A stretch of 64,000 nucleotides of DNA from Herbaspirillum sp. meg3 (GCF_002257565.1 NZ_CP022736.1:1674001-1738000); one strand, 5' to 3'; positions 34,706 through 43,389 are shown, numbered from the stretch's first letter. Translations and numbers: made by a program. The notes: a model not told the origin generated them from the sequence alone.

Positions 34706-35467
34706 TTACTGATTATTGGTTTTGCCTGCGGGCGTTTCTGCAGCAACCACCGGCACCGGCACGTTCAACACCGCATCGCGCTTGTCCAGCAAATGCTGGC
34801 GCAGGACTGCTGCCAGACGCTTGCCGTCGCGTGCTTCCAGTGCTTTGACCATTTCGTCGTGATCGTGCGCGGCGCTGTCCCATTTTTCGGGGCGGAAGTT
34901 GGACTTGAAGCGCAGCGCCTGCAGACGGCGGTTCAGGCCGAGGTAGGTCTGATGCAGCACCGAGTTGCGTGCGGCTTCGTTGATCTTGTTGTGGATGGCC
35001 TGGTTGCGGCTGTAGTAGCCGGGCAAGTCGTTCTGCGCTTTGCAGGCCAGCATGGCGTAATGCAGCGCCTTGATCTCGGCGACTTCCACCGGCGTGATGC
35101 GCTCGCAGGCCAGCTCTCCGGACATGGCTTCCAGCCCGCTCATGAGTTCGAAGGTTTCCCAGATCTCGGTTTCGGACATCTTTGATACCGATGCGCCACG
35201 GTTGGGTGAAATCTCGATCAGGCCTTCGGCTGCCAATACCTTCAATGCTTCGCGCAGCGGCGTGCGCGAAATGCCGAGCGTTTCGCACAGCTCACGCTCG
35301 TTCAGTTTGGTGCCGGGAACCAGCACTGCTTCAACAATCAGATTGCGCAGGTGTTCGACGACGGTGTCGTGCAGACGCTGGCGCTCCAGTTTCGGCAGGG
35401 CGGCGGGGGTATTTTCAGGTTTGTTCAGGATCTCGTTGATATCGAGTCCAATTGCTGAATTTTGCAT
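34706..35467 (-). CDS. GntR-family regulator, FadR/FCD subgroup
   Basis: 253 residues. After a 25-residue N-terminal tail comes a winged helix (about 28-95: LHDTVVEHLRNLIVEAVLVPGTKL, ELCETLGISRTPLREAL), then an all-helical FCD ligand domain (about 105-235) with the metal-binding type His residues. Members sense small acids and usually repress a neighbouring catabolic operon. One probable operator covers its own start codon and a second lies before the divergent aminotransferase, so it should control both. Ligand unknown, probably an intermediate of the operon's pathway. Confidence 0.9.
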   Translation of the reverse strand: MQNSAIGLDINEILNKPENTPAALPKLERQRLHDTVVEHLRNLIVEAVLVPGTKLNERELCETLGISRTPLREALKVLAAEGLIEISPNRGASVSKMSETEIWETFELMSGLEAMSGELACERITPVEVAEIKALHYAMLACKAQNDLPGYYSRNQAIHNKINEAARNSVLHQTYLGLNRRLQALRFKSNFRPEKWDSAAHDHDEMVKALEARDGKRLAAVLRQHLLDKRDAVLNVPVPVVAAETPAGKTNNQ

Positions 35468-35474
35468 TCAAAAT
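35459..35474. promoter_or_regulatory. Operator copy 1 over the gntR start codon
   Basis: ATTTTGCATTCAAAAT, inverted arms ATTTTG/CAAAAT around CATT. The central CAT is the complement of the regulator's own ATG (35465-35467). An identical 16-mer lies at 35702. Autoregulation is inferred. Confidence 0.7.
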
Positions 35475-35701
35475 CCTTAATGTCCTACTGAGGCGTATTT
35501 TAGCAGTGTTCGTTTCATTGCCAAAAATACCAGCTTTACGCTGTTGTATAGATGAAAAATATTGGCCTGAAACGCCTATTGGCGATCCTAAGTATATCTA
35601 TTTACGCAGTTTTTGCCAAAAACATGGCCCGACTCGATACCTGAAGTAAGGACTGCCACGATCAAAAAAACCTTTACCTCGCCGAATCTCGCTGATAAAG
35701 T

Positions 35702-35717
35702 ATTTTGCATTCAAAAT
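35702..35717. promoter_or_regulatory. Operator copy 2 before the aminotransferase operon
   Basis: The same 16-mer as at 35459, here with arms extended to 8 bp (GTATTTTG/CAAAATAC, 35700-35719). It sits 40 bases before the ATG at 35757, just upstream of a strong AAAGGAGG ribosome site, where a promoter is expected. The 289-base divergent gap otherwise holds two copies of TGCCAAAAA and no gene. Confidence 0.72.
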
Positions 35718-35756
35718 ACAAAATTCAACAAAGTGAAGATTTCAAAGGAGGAGTAA

Positions 35757-36974
35757 ATGTTAAAACTAGACTTTCATCCAGCCGGCCGTCATTTCCTGCA
35801 AATCCCTGGTCCTAGCCCTGTGCCTGATCGCATCTTGCGCGCCATGAGCTATCCGACCATCGACCATCGCGGCCCGGAATTCGGCGCGCTGGGCTTGCAT
35901 GTGCTGGCAGGTATCAAGAAGATTTTCAAGACCGAGCAGCCGGTCATCATCTATCCGGCGTCCGGCACCGGCGCCTGGGAAGCGGCGCTGACCAATACCC
36001 TGAGCCCTGGCGACACCGTGCTGATGTACGAGACCGGCCATTTCGCCACGCTGTGGAAGAAGATGGCTGAAGCGTTGGGCCTGAAGCCGGAGTTCCTCGG
36101 CTTGCCGGGGATTGAAGGCTGGCGCCGCGGCGTCCAGGCCGATCTGATTGAAGAGCGTCTGCGCAAGGACAGTGGCCATCAGATCAAGGCCGTATGCGTG
36201 GTGCACAACGAAACTTCCACCGGTGTGACATCCGACATCGCGTCGGTACGCAAGGCAATCGATGCTGCCGGCCATCCGGCGCTGCTGCTGGTGGACACGA
36301 TCTCCGGCCTGGCGTCGGCGGATTATCGCCATGACGAGTGGGGCGTTGACGTCACCGTCTCCGGTTCGCAAAAGGGCCTGATGCTGCCGCCGGGTATCAG
36401 CTTCAATGCGGTCTCGAAGAAGGCCATCGAGGCCAGCAAGACTTCCAGGCTGCCGAAGGCTTTCTGGGGCTGGACTGAAATCATCGAGATGAACGCCACC
36501 GGTTACTGGCCGTACACCCCGAACACCAACTTGCTCTACGGCTTGCATGAAGCACTGGACATGATCCTCGGCGAAGGCCTGGACAACGTCTTTGCGCGTC
36601 ATGAGCGTCTGGCCGAAGCCTGCCGTCAGGCGGTCACGGCCTGGGGCCTGGAGATCCAGTGCGCCGATCCGGCCGTGTATTCGCCGGTGCTGACCGGTGT
36701 GATGACGCCGGCAGGTTTCGATGCCGATGCGATCCGCAAGGTGATTTACGAAAACTTCGACATGTCGCTGGGTACCGGGTTGGGCAAGATGAAGGGCGGC
36801 ATGTTCCGCATCGGCCATCTGGGCGAAGCCAACGATCTGACTTTGATGGCAACGCTGTCCGGTTGCGAAATGGGCCTGAAGCTGGCGGGCGTAAAGCTGG
36901 CCGGCAGCGGTGTGCAGGCGGCGATGGATAACCTGACCGCCAAGAAAAGCAAGCCGGCGCTGAAGGTCGCCTGA
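35757..36974 (+). CDS. Class V aminotransferase, serine/alanine-glyoxylate type
   Basis: 405 residues. Starts with the family pattern FLQIPGPSPVPDRIL, has the ASGTGAWEAAL substrate/PLP loop, the ETSTGV segment, DTISGLAS with the PLP-nitrogen Asp, and the Schiff-base Lys in SGSQKGLMLPPG. The sequence is of the serine-glyoxylate/alanine-glyoxylate aminotransferase family. It likely moves an amino group to glyoxylate or a related oxoacid. First gene of the GntR-controlled operon, with an AAAGGAGGAG ribosome site. Confidence 0.88.
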   Translation: MLKLDFHPAGRHFLQIPGPSPVPDRILRAMSYPTIDHRGPEFGALGLHVLAGIKKIFKTEQPVIIYPASGTGAWEAALTNTLSPGDTVLMYETGHFATLWKKMAEALGLKPEFLGLPGIEGWRRGVQADLIEERLRKDSGHQIKAVCVVHNETSTGVTSDIASVRKAIDAAGHPALLLVDTISGLASADYRHDEWGVDVTVSGSQKGLMLPPGISFNAVSKKAIEASKTSRLPKAFWGWTEIIEMNATGYWPYTPNTNLLYGLHEALDMILGEGLDNVFARHERLAEACRQAVTAWGLEIQCADPAVYSPVLTGVMTPAGFDADAIRKVIYENFDMSLGTGLGKMKGGMFRIGHLGEANDLTLMATLSGCEMGLKLAGVKLAGSGVQAAMDNLTAKKSKPALKVA

Positions 36975-37003
36975 ATCCGGTAAATCGTGTCAGTGGTATC
37001 CGT

Positions 37004-37035
37004 CTTGTCTTGCGCTGTAAGGAGCGCAAGACAAG
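37004..37035 (+). promoter_or_regulatory. Perfect 13-bp hairpin between the first two operon genes
   Basis: CTTGTCTTGCGCT and AGCGCAAGACAAG with a GTAAGG loop, 30 bases after the aminotransferase stop. No T-run follows. It probably stabilises or attenuates the mRNA within the operon, lowering downstream expression relative to the first gene. The rest of the 246-base gap has no gene. Confidence 0.6.
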
Positions 37036-37220
37036 ATGGCAAAGAAAAAAGCAATAGCGGAGGAAAGAACGCCGGGCAGCACGCATTCATGAAGAAGCGC
37101 TGCGCCGGTTACGTGGATCAATAACGAAAACCCGGCGAAGCAACATCCCGCAGAGGAATCGAAGCAGCCCGAGAAGGCTGCTTCACGGCGCGCCGGTGTA
37201 CCAATACTGGAGACAATGCA

Positions 37221-38504
37221 ATGAGACACCTGCGTTTGCGCGCGACCACGGTCGTGCTATTGATGTTATGCATGATGTATTTCATCACCTACCTGGATCG
37301 CGTCAACGTCAGTACCGCCGCGGCTGGTTTTGGCAAGGAATTCAACCTCTCGAAGACGGAAATCGGTCTGGTTTTCTCGGCCTTCGCTTATCCCTATTTA
37401 GTGTTTCAGATTATCGGCGGCTGGGTCAGCGACAAATTCGGCGCGCGCCGCACACTGATCTATTGTGGTTTGCTGTGGGCGTTGGCGACCGTGTTGACCG
37501 GTTTTGCGGGCGGCCTGGTGTCGTTGTTGCTGGCACGTCTGCTGCTCGGCCTAGGTGAAGGCGCCACCTTCCCGGCGGCGACCACGGCGATGTCGCGCTG
37601 GGTGTCGAAAGAAAGACGCGGTTTCGCACAAGGCATTACCCACGCCTTCGCTCGCATCGGCAATGCCGTGGCGCCGGCGGCAGTGGTGTGGATCATGGCG
37701 GAGCATGGCTGGCGCGAATCGTTCTACATCTTCGGCGCATTCAGCCTGGTGTGGGTGATCGTCTGGGCCTTTGTGTTCACCGAAGATCCGGCCAGGCATC
37801 CGCGCATCACTTCGGAAGAACTGGCGATCCTGCCTGCCGCTAAAAAGAAGAGTCCGCAGATTCCATGGGGGCCGCTGTTTAAACGCATGATGCCGGTCAC
37901 TATTGTCTACTTCTGTTACGGCTGGACGCTCTGGCTGTTCCTGAGCTGGATCCCGCAATACTTCCTGCACAGCTATGACCTCGATATCAAGAAGTCGGCG
38001 CTGTTTGCTTCCAGTGTGTTTTTTGCCGGTGTAGTGGGCGACACCCTGGGCGGCATCGTCAGCGACAAGATTCTGAAAAACACCGGCAATCTCAAGCGTG
38101 CCCGCAGCTACATGGTGTCGGTGTGCATGTTGCTGACCTTGCTGTCGCTGCTGCCGCTAATGTTTACGCACAACGTCTACATCTCGATCCTGAGCCTGGG
38201 CGCCGGCTTCTTCTTCGCAGAAATGACGATCGGTCCGATGTGGGCGATTCCGATGGATATCGCGCCGGAATATTCGGGCACCGCCAGCGGCATGATGAAT
38301 ACCGGTTCTGCGTTGGCCGCGATCATCTCGCCGGTGCTGTCGGGCTACCTGATCGACAAGACCGGCAACTGGGAGCTGCCTTTCCTCGGCAGCATGGTGT
38401 TGATGGGCTTTGGCGTCTTGCTGGCTTTCCGCATGCAGCCGGATAGCAAGTTCGAGAGCCCGACACCGGATGCGGGCGGTCATGTGGTCAAGGCACGCGC
38501 CTGA
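37221..38504 (+). CDS. MFS transporter, anion:cation symporter (ACS) family
   Basis: 427 residues and 12 membrane segments. The signature between TM2 and TM3 (GWVSDKFGARR) and the N-terminus YLDRVNVSTAAAGFGKEFNLS are typical of the ACS family, which imports organic anions such as galactonate, glucarate, phthalate or hydroxyacids. As second gene of the operon it probably brings in the compound that the other enzymes degrade. A hydroxyacid or sugar-acid is likely, but the substrate cannot be read. Confidence 0.92.
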   Translation: MRHLRLRATTVVLLMLCMMYFITYLDRVNVSTAAAGFGKEFNLSKTEIGLVFSAFAYPYLVFQIIGGWVSDKFGARRTLIYCGLLWALATVLTGFAGGLVSLLLARLLLGLGEGATFPAATTAMSRWVSKERRGFAQGITHAFARIGNAVAPAAVVWIMAEHGWRESFYIFGAFSLVWVIVWAFVFTEDPARHPRITSEELAILPAAKKKSPQIPWGPLFKRMMPVTIVYFCYGWTLWLFLSWIPQYFLHSYDLDIKKSALFASSVFFAGVVGDTLGGIVSDKILKNTGNLKRARSYMVSVCMLLTLLSLLPLMFTHNVYISILSLGAGFFFAEMTIGPMWAIPMDIAPEYSGTASGMMNTGSALAAIISPVLSGYLIDKTGNWELPFLGSMVLMGFGVLLAFRMQPDSKFESPTPDAGGHVVKARA

Positions 38505-38536
38505 TTTTCAGACTGTACTCAACCAGTACTTCCGGC

Positions 38537-38569
38537 AAGGAATGCCGTTACTGATCAACGGCATTCCTT
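38537..38569 (+). promoter_or_regulatory. Perfect 13-bp hairpin after the MFS gene
   Basis: AAGGAATGCCGTT and AACGGCATTCCTT with loop ACTGATC, 32 bases after the stop. Again no T-run. It mirrors the hairpin at 37004 in stem length and position though not in sequence. Confidence 0.6.
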
Positions 38570-38606
38570 CGCCTCAATAAGCAGGAACCATCGACATAAG
38601 ATAGCC

Positions 38607-39374
38607 ATGACGACTTTACTTTCTGCGGCTGAAGAACTCGGCCATCTGTTGAGCGACGCGTCTTCACGCCAGGCGACACTGGCCATCGTGCCGGATGAGC
38701 TGGAACCTGCGAGCATCGAAGACGCCTATCTGGCGCAACAGGCTTTCCTACGCCGCAGCCACGCCACCATTGGTGGCTGGAAGATCGGTTCCAAGACCGA
38801 AGCCGGGCCGGTGCAGGGGGCGCCGTTGCCGCTGAGCGGCATCCATCCAGCGTCGTCCTCGTTGCTGCGCAGCGCTTTTCCGGTGCTCGGTATCGAACTG
38901 GAAATCATGTTTTGCTTCGACTGTGATTTCACACCGAGGCCGGCGCCCATTGCCGAGGCGGAGATCATGGACAGCATCAGCGCCATGGGCGCATCCATCG
39001 AAATCGTTTCCAGTCGCATCGCCGGATGGCCCGAGGTGCCCAAGCTGAGCCAATTGGCGGATCTGCAAAATCACGGTGCGCTGGTGATCGGCGAACTGTG
39101 CGATTACCACGACGGCTTCAACTTCCGGCGGCCTGAGGCGCATCTGACCTTCAACGGCGAAGACGTGTTCAAAGGGCAGGGCGTCAATCCCGCCGGTGAT
39201 CCGCGCCGGTTGATGAGCTGGCTGGTCAATCACTGCAGCGAGCGCGGCATCGCTATTCCCGGCGGCACAGTCATCACGACCGGTTCTTACACGGGCATGT
39301 TTTTTCCGAAAGCGCCGGGCATGGTGATCGGACAGATCGCCGGATTGCCGTCGATTCATTTCGAATTGAGTTGA
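38607..39374 (+). CDS. 2-keto-4-pentenoate hydratase/FAH-family protein
   Basis: 255 residues of the hydratase branch of the fumarylacetoacetate hydrolase superfamily. Visible are GGWKIGSKTEA, the metal-binding IELEIMF (Glu pair), and the C-terminal PGGTVITTGSYTGMFF. Members hydrate 2-oxo-4-enoates or decarboxylate oxalocrotonate-like acids with Mg or Mn. Within this operon it could process a 2-oxoacid arising from the aminotransferase or dehydrogenase. Length matches the family. Confidence 0.85.
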   Translation: MTTLLSAAEELGHLLSDASSRQATLAIVPDELEPASIEDAYLAQQAFLRRSHATIGGWKIGSKTEAGPVQGAPLPLSGIHPASSSLLRSAFPVLGIELEIMFCFDCDFTPRPAPIAEAEIMDSISAMGASIEIVSSRIAGWPEVPKLSQLADLQNHGALVIGELCDYHDGFNFRRPEAHLTFNGEDVFKGQGVNPAGDPRRLMSWLVNHCSERGIAIPGGTVITTGSYTGMFFPKAPGMVIGQIAGLPSIHFELS

Positions 39375-39430
39375 GTACGTTGAACTGAATTTCACCCACT
39401 TTGTTTCTCGTTTTTTGACAGGACTACCTC

Positions 39431-42400
39431 ATGCTGGTCAAGCCCATCCATCTTGTTCCTCCAAGCGGGCGGCGCACTGCACCCGCTACGCCATTCGCCA
39501 TGCAATTGCAGCGCGAGATGCGGGGCGAAGTCATGTTCGGCAAAGCGGATCGTGGCCGCTACGCCACCGATGCCTCCATCTATCAGATCATGCCGCTGGG
39601 CGTGGTCGTGCCGCGGGATCAGGCCGATCTGAAGATTGCGCTGGATGTTGCGCGCCAGCACGGCATGCCTGTACTGGCACGCGGCGCAGGCACCAGCCAG
39701 TGCGGCCAGACGGTTGGCGAGGCGCTGATCGTCGACAACAGCAAATATCTCAATCAAGTGATCGACTTCGATCCGGTGGCGCGTACGATCACGGTCGAGC
39801 CGGGCATGGTGCTCGATCATCTCAACGCCTGGCTCAAGCCGCATGGTTTGTGGTTTCCGGTGGATGTGTCGACGGCGGCACAATGCACCATCGGTGGCAT
39901 GTCGGGTAACAACTCCTGCGGCTCGCGCTCGATCGAATACGGCAACATGGTGCACAACGTGCTGGCGATTGACGCCGTGCTGGCTGACGGCACCGAAGGC
40001 CGCTTCGGTCGCTTGCCGGAGATGCCCGGCAATGGTCGCATCGGCGACATCGTGCGCGGCTTGCAAACTATCGCGCAACGCGAGCGCGGCGAAATTGTTG
40101 AACGTGTTCCCAAGGTATTGCGCCGCGTGGCCGGTTACAACATCGACATCTTCGATTGCCAGAATCCACGCGCCTATACCGATGACGGTGTTGCCAATCT
40201 CGCGCACATCCTGATCGGCTCTGAAGGGACGCTGGCCTACAGCCGTCAGATCACGCTGGCACTGATGCCGCTGCCGGCGCATAAGGTGCTGGGCGTGGTC
40301 AACTTCCCGACCTTCTATCAATCGATGGACATGACGCAGCACATCGTCAAGCTGGGACCGACTGCCGTCGAGCTGGTTGATCGCACCATGATCGATCTGG
40401 CGATGAGTAATCCGGCGTTCAAGCCCGTGATTGAGAAGGCGTTGGTTGGTCATCCCGAGGCGATTCTGCTGGTCGAGTTCTCCGGAGAAAATCTCGACCG
40501 GCAACTCGAGCAGCTCAAGCGTCTGGGCGAGCTGATGGGTGATCTCGGCTTGCCCGGATCGGTGGTCGACATGCCCAACGCCAACGAACAAAAAGCCTTG
40601 TGGGATGTACGCAAGGCTGGTCTCAACATCATGATGAGCATGAAGGGCGACGGCAAGCCGGTGTCCTTCATCGAAGACTGCGCCGTGCCGCTGGAGCATC
40701 TGGCCGAGTACACGCGCCAGCTGACTGAAGTGTTCCACAAGTACGGTACCGAAGGAACCTGGTACGCCCATGCCAGCGTCGGCACTTTGCATGTGCGGCC
40801 GATTCTCGATATGCGTCGCGGCGGCGCCAAGGACATGCGCGAGATCGCCGAAGCCGCTGCCGTGTTGGTGCGCAAATACAAGGGTGCGTATTCCGGCGAA
40901 CACGGCGATGGCCTGTGCCGGGGCGAGTGGGTGGCGTGGCAATACGGGCCGAAACTCAATGCCGCCTTCAGCGAGATCAAGGATCTGTTCGATCCCGGCA
41001 ACCGCTTCAATCCGGACAAGATCGTGCGCCCGCCCAAGATGGACGACGCCAGCAACTTCCGCTTTGCACCCGGCTATTATCGCGAGCTGCCTTATGCTCC
41101 GGCGCTGGACTGGTCGCCATGGAACGTCAAGCGTGATCCGCTGACCGGCAAGGAAAGCGCGCCCGGCAGCGGTGGTGACCGCAGCGACGGTCTCGCCAAG
41201 CTGGTTGAGATGTGCAACAACAACGGCCATTGCCGCAAGTTCGACGCCGGCACGATGTGCCCCAGCTATCGCGTCACGCGTGACGAGAAGCACGTCACCC
41301 GCGGCCGCGCCAATACCGTACGGCTGGCCTTGTCGGGGCAGCTCGGCAGCGAGGGCATGGCCAGTCCCGAGGTCAAGGAAGTGCTGGATCTGTGTGTCTC
41401 CTGCAAGGGCTGCAAGCGCGATTGCCCGACCGGCGTCGACATGGCCAAGATCAAGATCGAAGCGCGCGCGGCCTGGGCTAGCAAGCACGGCATCAGCCTG
41501 CGCGATAGGCTGATTGCTTACATGCCGGCGTATGCGTCCTATGCCGGCAGCGTCGGCGGTGCGCTGGCATTGGCGGAAAAGATCCCGGTGATTTCCGGCT
41601 GGGTGAAGGGGTTGCTGGGGCTGGCACCGCAACGATCATTGCCGCGTTTCCGTAAATCGTTTTTGCGCAATGCGCAGAGTGCAGCGGCGACAAATGCCGA
41701 CAAGGAAGTCCTGTTGTTCGTCGACACCTTCAACAACAACATGGAGCCGGAAAACGCCCGCGCCGCGCAGCAGGTGCTGGAAGCTGCCGGTTACAAGGTG
41801 CATTTCAATAGCTTGCCTGAACAACGTCCGCTATGTTGCGGCCGCACCTATCTGGCGGCGGGGCTGGTCGATCAGGCCAAGGCTGAAGCCCGTCGCACGC
41901 TGGATGCGCTGATGCCTTACGTACGCCGGGGCGTGGCCGTGGTCGGGTTGGAGCCGTCCTGCCTGCTGTCCTTGCGCGATGAGTTTTTGAATTATGGTTA
42001 CGGCGAAGAGGCGCAAGGGTTGGCGAAGTCGGCCTTCTTGTTTGAAGAGTTTTTGGTGAAGGAGCACAAGGCCGGCAAGTTGACGCTCGATCTCAAGCCG
42101 CTGTCGTCCAACAAGATCGTGCTGCATGGTCATTGCCATCAAAAGGCCTTCGACGCCTTCCGTCCGGTACCGACCGTGTTGCAGTGGATTCCGCAGGCGG
42201 AAGTGTCCGTGGTGGAATCATCCTGCTGCGGCATGGCGGGAAGTTTCGGCTACGAGGAAGAGCACTACGCGGCATCGATGGCGATGGCGGAGCTGTCCCT
42301 ATTGCCTGCGGTGCGCAAGGCTGCGGCGGATGCGATCATGGTCGCCGACGGCACCAGCTGCCGTCACCAGATTCATGACGGCGCGGGGCGCGAAGCCGTT

Positions 42401-42439
42401 CACGTGGCTCGCGTGCTGGCGGCGGCGCTGGCAAATTAA
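39431..42439 (+). CDS. FAD- and Fe-S-containing 2-hydroxyacid dehydrogenase (YdiJ-like)
   Basis: 1002 residues. An FAD-binding PCMH domain (about 45-270, ARGAGTSQCGQTVGEA) leads into an FAD-linked oxidase C-terminal domain (about 280-540, SVGTLHVRPILD, GEHGDGLCRGEW). Next come a 4Fe-4S pair with Cys clusters (NNGHCRKF...MCPSYR; CVSCKGCKRDCPTGVD) and two CCG motifs (CCGRTYL near 800, CCGMAGSFGYE near 935). This is the E. coli YdiJ architecture, oxidising D-2-hydroxyacids such as D-2-hydroxyglutarate or D-lactate to the respiratory chain. Last gene of the operon. Confidence 0.92.
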   Translation: MLVKPIHLVPPSGRRTAPATPFAMQLQREMRGEVMFGKADRGRYATDASIYQIMPLGVVVPRDQADLKIALDVARQHGMPVLARGAGTSQCGQTVGEALIVDNSKYLNQVIDFDPVARTITVEPGMVLDHLNAWLKPHGLWFPVDVSTAAQCTIGGMSGNNSCGSRSIEYGNMVHNVLAIDAVLADGTEGRFGRLPEMPGNGRIGDIVRGLQTIAQRERGEIVERVPKVLRRVAGYNIDIFDCQNPRAYTDDGVANLAHILIGSEGTLAYSRQITLALMPLPAHKVLGVVNFPTFYQSMDMTQHIVKLGPTAVELVDRTMIDLAMSNPAFKPVIEKALVGHPEAILLVEFSGENLDRQLEQLKRLGELMGDLGLPGSVVDMPNANEQKALWDVRKAGLNIMMSMKGDGKPVSFIEDCAVPLEHLAEYTRQLTEVFHKYGTEGTWYAHASVGTLHVRPILDMRRGGAKDMREIAEAAAVLVRKYKGAYSGEHGDGLCRGEWVAWQYGPKLNAAFSEIKDLFDPGNRFNPDKIVRPPKMDDASNFRFAPGYYRELPYAPALDWSPWNVKRDPLTGKESAPGSGGDRSDGLAKLVEMCNNNGHCRKFDAGTMCPSYRVTRDEKHVTRGRANTVRLALSGQLGSEGMASPEVKEVLDLCVSCKGCKRDCPTGVDMAKIKIEARAAWASKHGISLRDRLIAYMPAYASYAGSVGGALALAEKIPVISGWVKGLLGLAPQRSLPRFRKSFLRNAQSAAATNADKEVLLFVDTFNNNMEPENARAAQQVLEAAGYKVHFNSLPEQRPLCCGRTYLAAGLVDQAKAEARRTLDALMPYVRRGVAVVGLEPSCLLSLRDEFLNYGYGEEAQGLAKSAFLFEEFLVKEHKAGKLTLDLKPLSSNKIVLHGHCHQKAFDAFRPVPTVLQWIPQAEVSVVESSCCGMAGSFGYEEEHYAASMAMAELSLLPAVRKAAADAIMVADGTSCRHQIHDGAGREAVHVARVLAAALAN

Positions 42440-42457
42440 GCGGGCTTTTGTTGGAGT

Positions 42458-42494
42458 CCCCCGTTGACGCTGTGCTTATTTGTGTCAACGGGGG
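42458..42494 (+). terminator. Inverted repeat after the dehydrogenase operon
   Basis: CCCCCGTTGAC (42458-42468) and GTCAACGGGGG (42484-42494), 11 perfect pairs with a 15-base loop, 18 bases after the stop. A TTGTTTTTATAG stretch follows a little later. Probable transcription end. Confidence 0.6.
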
Positions 42495-42739
42495 TTGACA
42501 GGGGTTGTTTTTATAGTTATATTACTTGCTGTTCCTCGGCTCAATGCCGGGAGGCAAGCCGAAATAGCTATAAAAATGCCCGGCTCGCTGGTGAAGGTTA
42601 CTCCGCATTACTTCTTCATTTTTGGTCTTTTCAGGCCATGTCTGTAGCAGCAATTCATCTGTAAGTCTTCCTCGATACACAAGTTTCAAGCGCGTTTGCA
42701 TACGGTCGTCATTGTCCGCATGTTCAGTTTTTGGCATTC

Positions 42740-43158
42740 GTGCCGATATCAGAGCAGATTCACCTTTCGTCGTTGCCACTTTCCAGATAGGACTGGGCGA
42801 CGGGAATCTCCTCTTGTATCCGCATCGTTTGTGTGTGCCGGCGTTGTTGCGGGTTGCTGTGCCGATACCAGAGCAGATTCACCTTTCGCGCCACCACTTT
42901 CCAGATAGGACTGGGTGGCGTGAATCTTCTCTTGTATCGGTACCCCAGGCAGTTCGTTGCAGTTTTCTGTGCCGATACCAGAGTAGATTCACCTTTCGCG
43001 CCGCCACTTTCCAGATAGGACTGGGTGGCGTGAATCTTCTCTTGTATCGGTACTCCAAACAGTTCGTTGCGGTTTCTTGTGCCGATACAAGAGTAGGTTC
43101 ATACCTCGAGGCCACTTTCCAGATAGGACTGGGCCTCGGGAATCTCCTCTTGTATCGG
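42740..43158 (+). repeat. Four tandem hairpin units of about 110 bp, unknown type
   Basis: Units begin at 42742, 42861, 42971 and 43081. Each folds back on itself: outer arm GCCGATACCAGAG..GATTC against GAATCT..CTCTTGTATCGG, then an inner stem, then a nearly invariant apical part CACTTTCCAGATAGGACTG. The inner stem differs between units but keeps pairing (CGTCG/CGACG; GCCACC/GGTGGC; GAGGCC/GGCCTC). Linkers of 30-40 bases are also similar. No protein-like reading is convincing. It lies between the dehydrogenase operon and the thrS leader, where no other gene is seen. Confidence 0.85.
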
Positions 43159-43175
43159 TATTTCCACGCATGGGA

Positions 43176-43203
43176 TGCGACATTTTTCTATTGTTGCTAT
43201 AAT
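43176..43203 (+). promoter_or_regulatory. Probable promoter of the thrS leader
   Basis: TATAAT at 43198-43203 directly follows the hairpin array. The best -35 is weak (TGCGAC/GCGACA around 43176-43182). Transcription would start near 43210, about 90 bases before the leader peptide. Confidence 0.55.
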
Positions 43204-43296
43204 CCTTGTCTGCTTCATGGTTGTTTCAGCCATTCAGTTATATTCAGCAATAAGCAATACCCCAACATCTGTAAGAGCGAGAAAGGCAAACCGGTT

Positions 43297-43338
43297 ATGA
43301 CACCGCGAACTACCACCAAGGTCTCTACGCGACGCTAG
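43297..43338 (+). CDS. Threonine-rich leader peptide of thrS
   Basis: 13 residues MTPRTTTKVSTRR. Five of them are Thr, encoded by ACA, ACT, ACC, ACC and ACG, with three in a row. AAAGG precedes the ATG by 10 bases. An intrinsic terminator follows 28 bases after the stop and thrS 73 bases after that. This is the build of a translation-controlled attenuator: when charged tRNA-Thr is scarce, ribosomes stall at the Thr run and termination would be avoided. CCGCG in codons 3-4 is complementary to the 5' arm of the terminator. Mechanism is inferred from the architecture. Confidence 0.8.
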   Translation: MTPRTTTKVSTRR

Positions 43339-43366
43339 TCGGGTTCTTTTTCGTCTTATGAAAAAG

Positions 43367-43389
43367 CGCGGCTGGTCCGCGTTTTTTTT
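43367..43389 (+). terminator. Attenuator terminator before thrS
   Basis: CGCGG/CCGCG stem (43367-43371, 43377-43381) with loop CTGGT, followed by eight T. It lies between the Thr-rich leader peptide and thrS and would end transcription when the leader is translated freely. Confidence 0.85.

Noticed and set aside
39392..41632. 746-codon open frame antisense to the YdiJ-like gene
   Set aside because: Same reason: mirrors codon bias of the true gene, no recognisable motifs.
42522..42779. 85-codon minus-strand frame before the hairpin array
   Set aside because: No ribosome site, no recognised motif, and it runs into the first hairpin unit.
42740..43158. CRISPR array
   Set aside because: Units are about 80 bases of self-complementary sequence, the parts between them are similar rather than unique, and no cas gene is present.
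42622..43338. 238-codon frame running through the hairpin array into the thrS leader
   Set aside because: Its translation just repeats the hairpin units; pairing conservation explains the array better than coding. Only the last 13 codons, with their own ATG and ribosome site, are kept as leader peptide.
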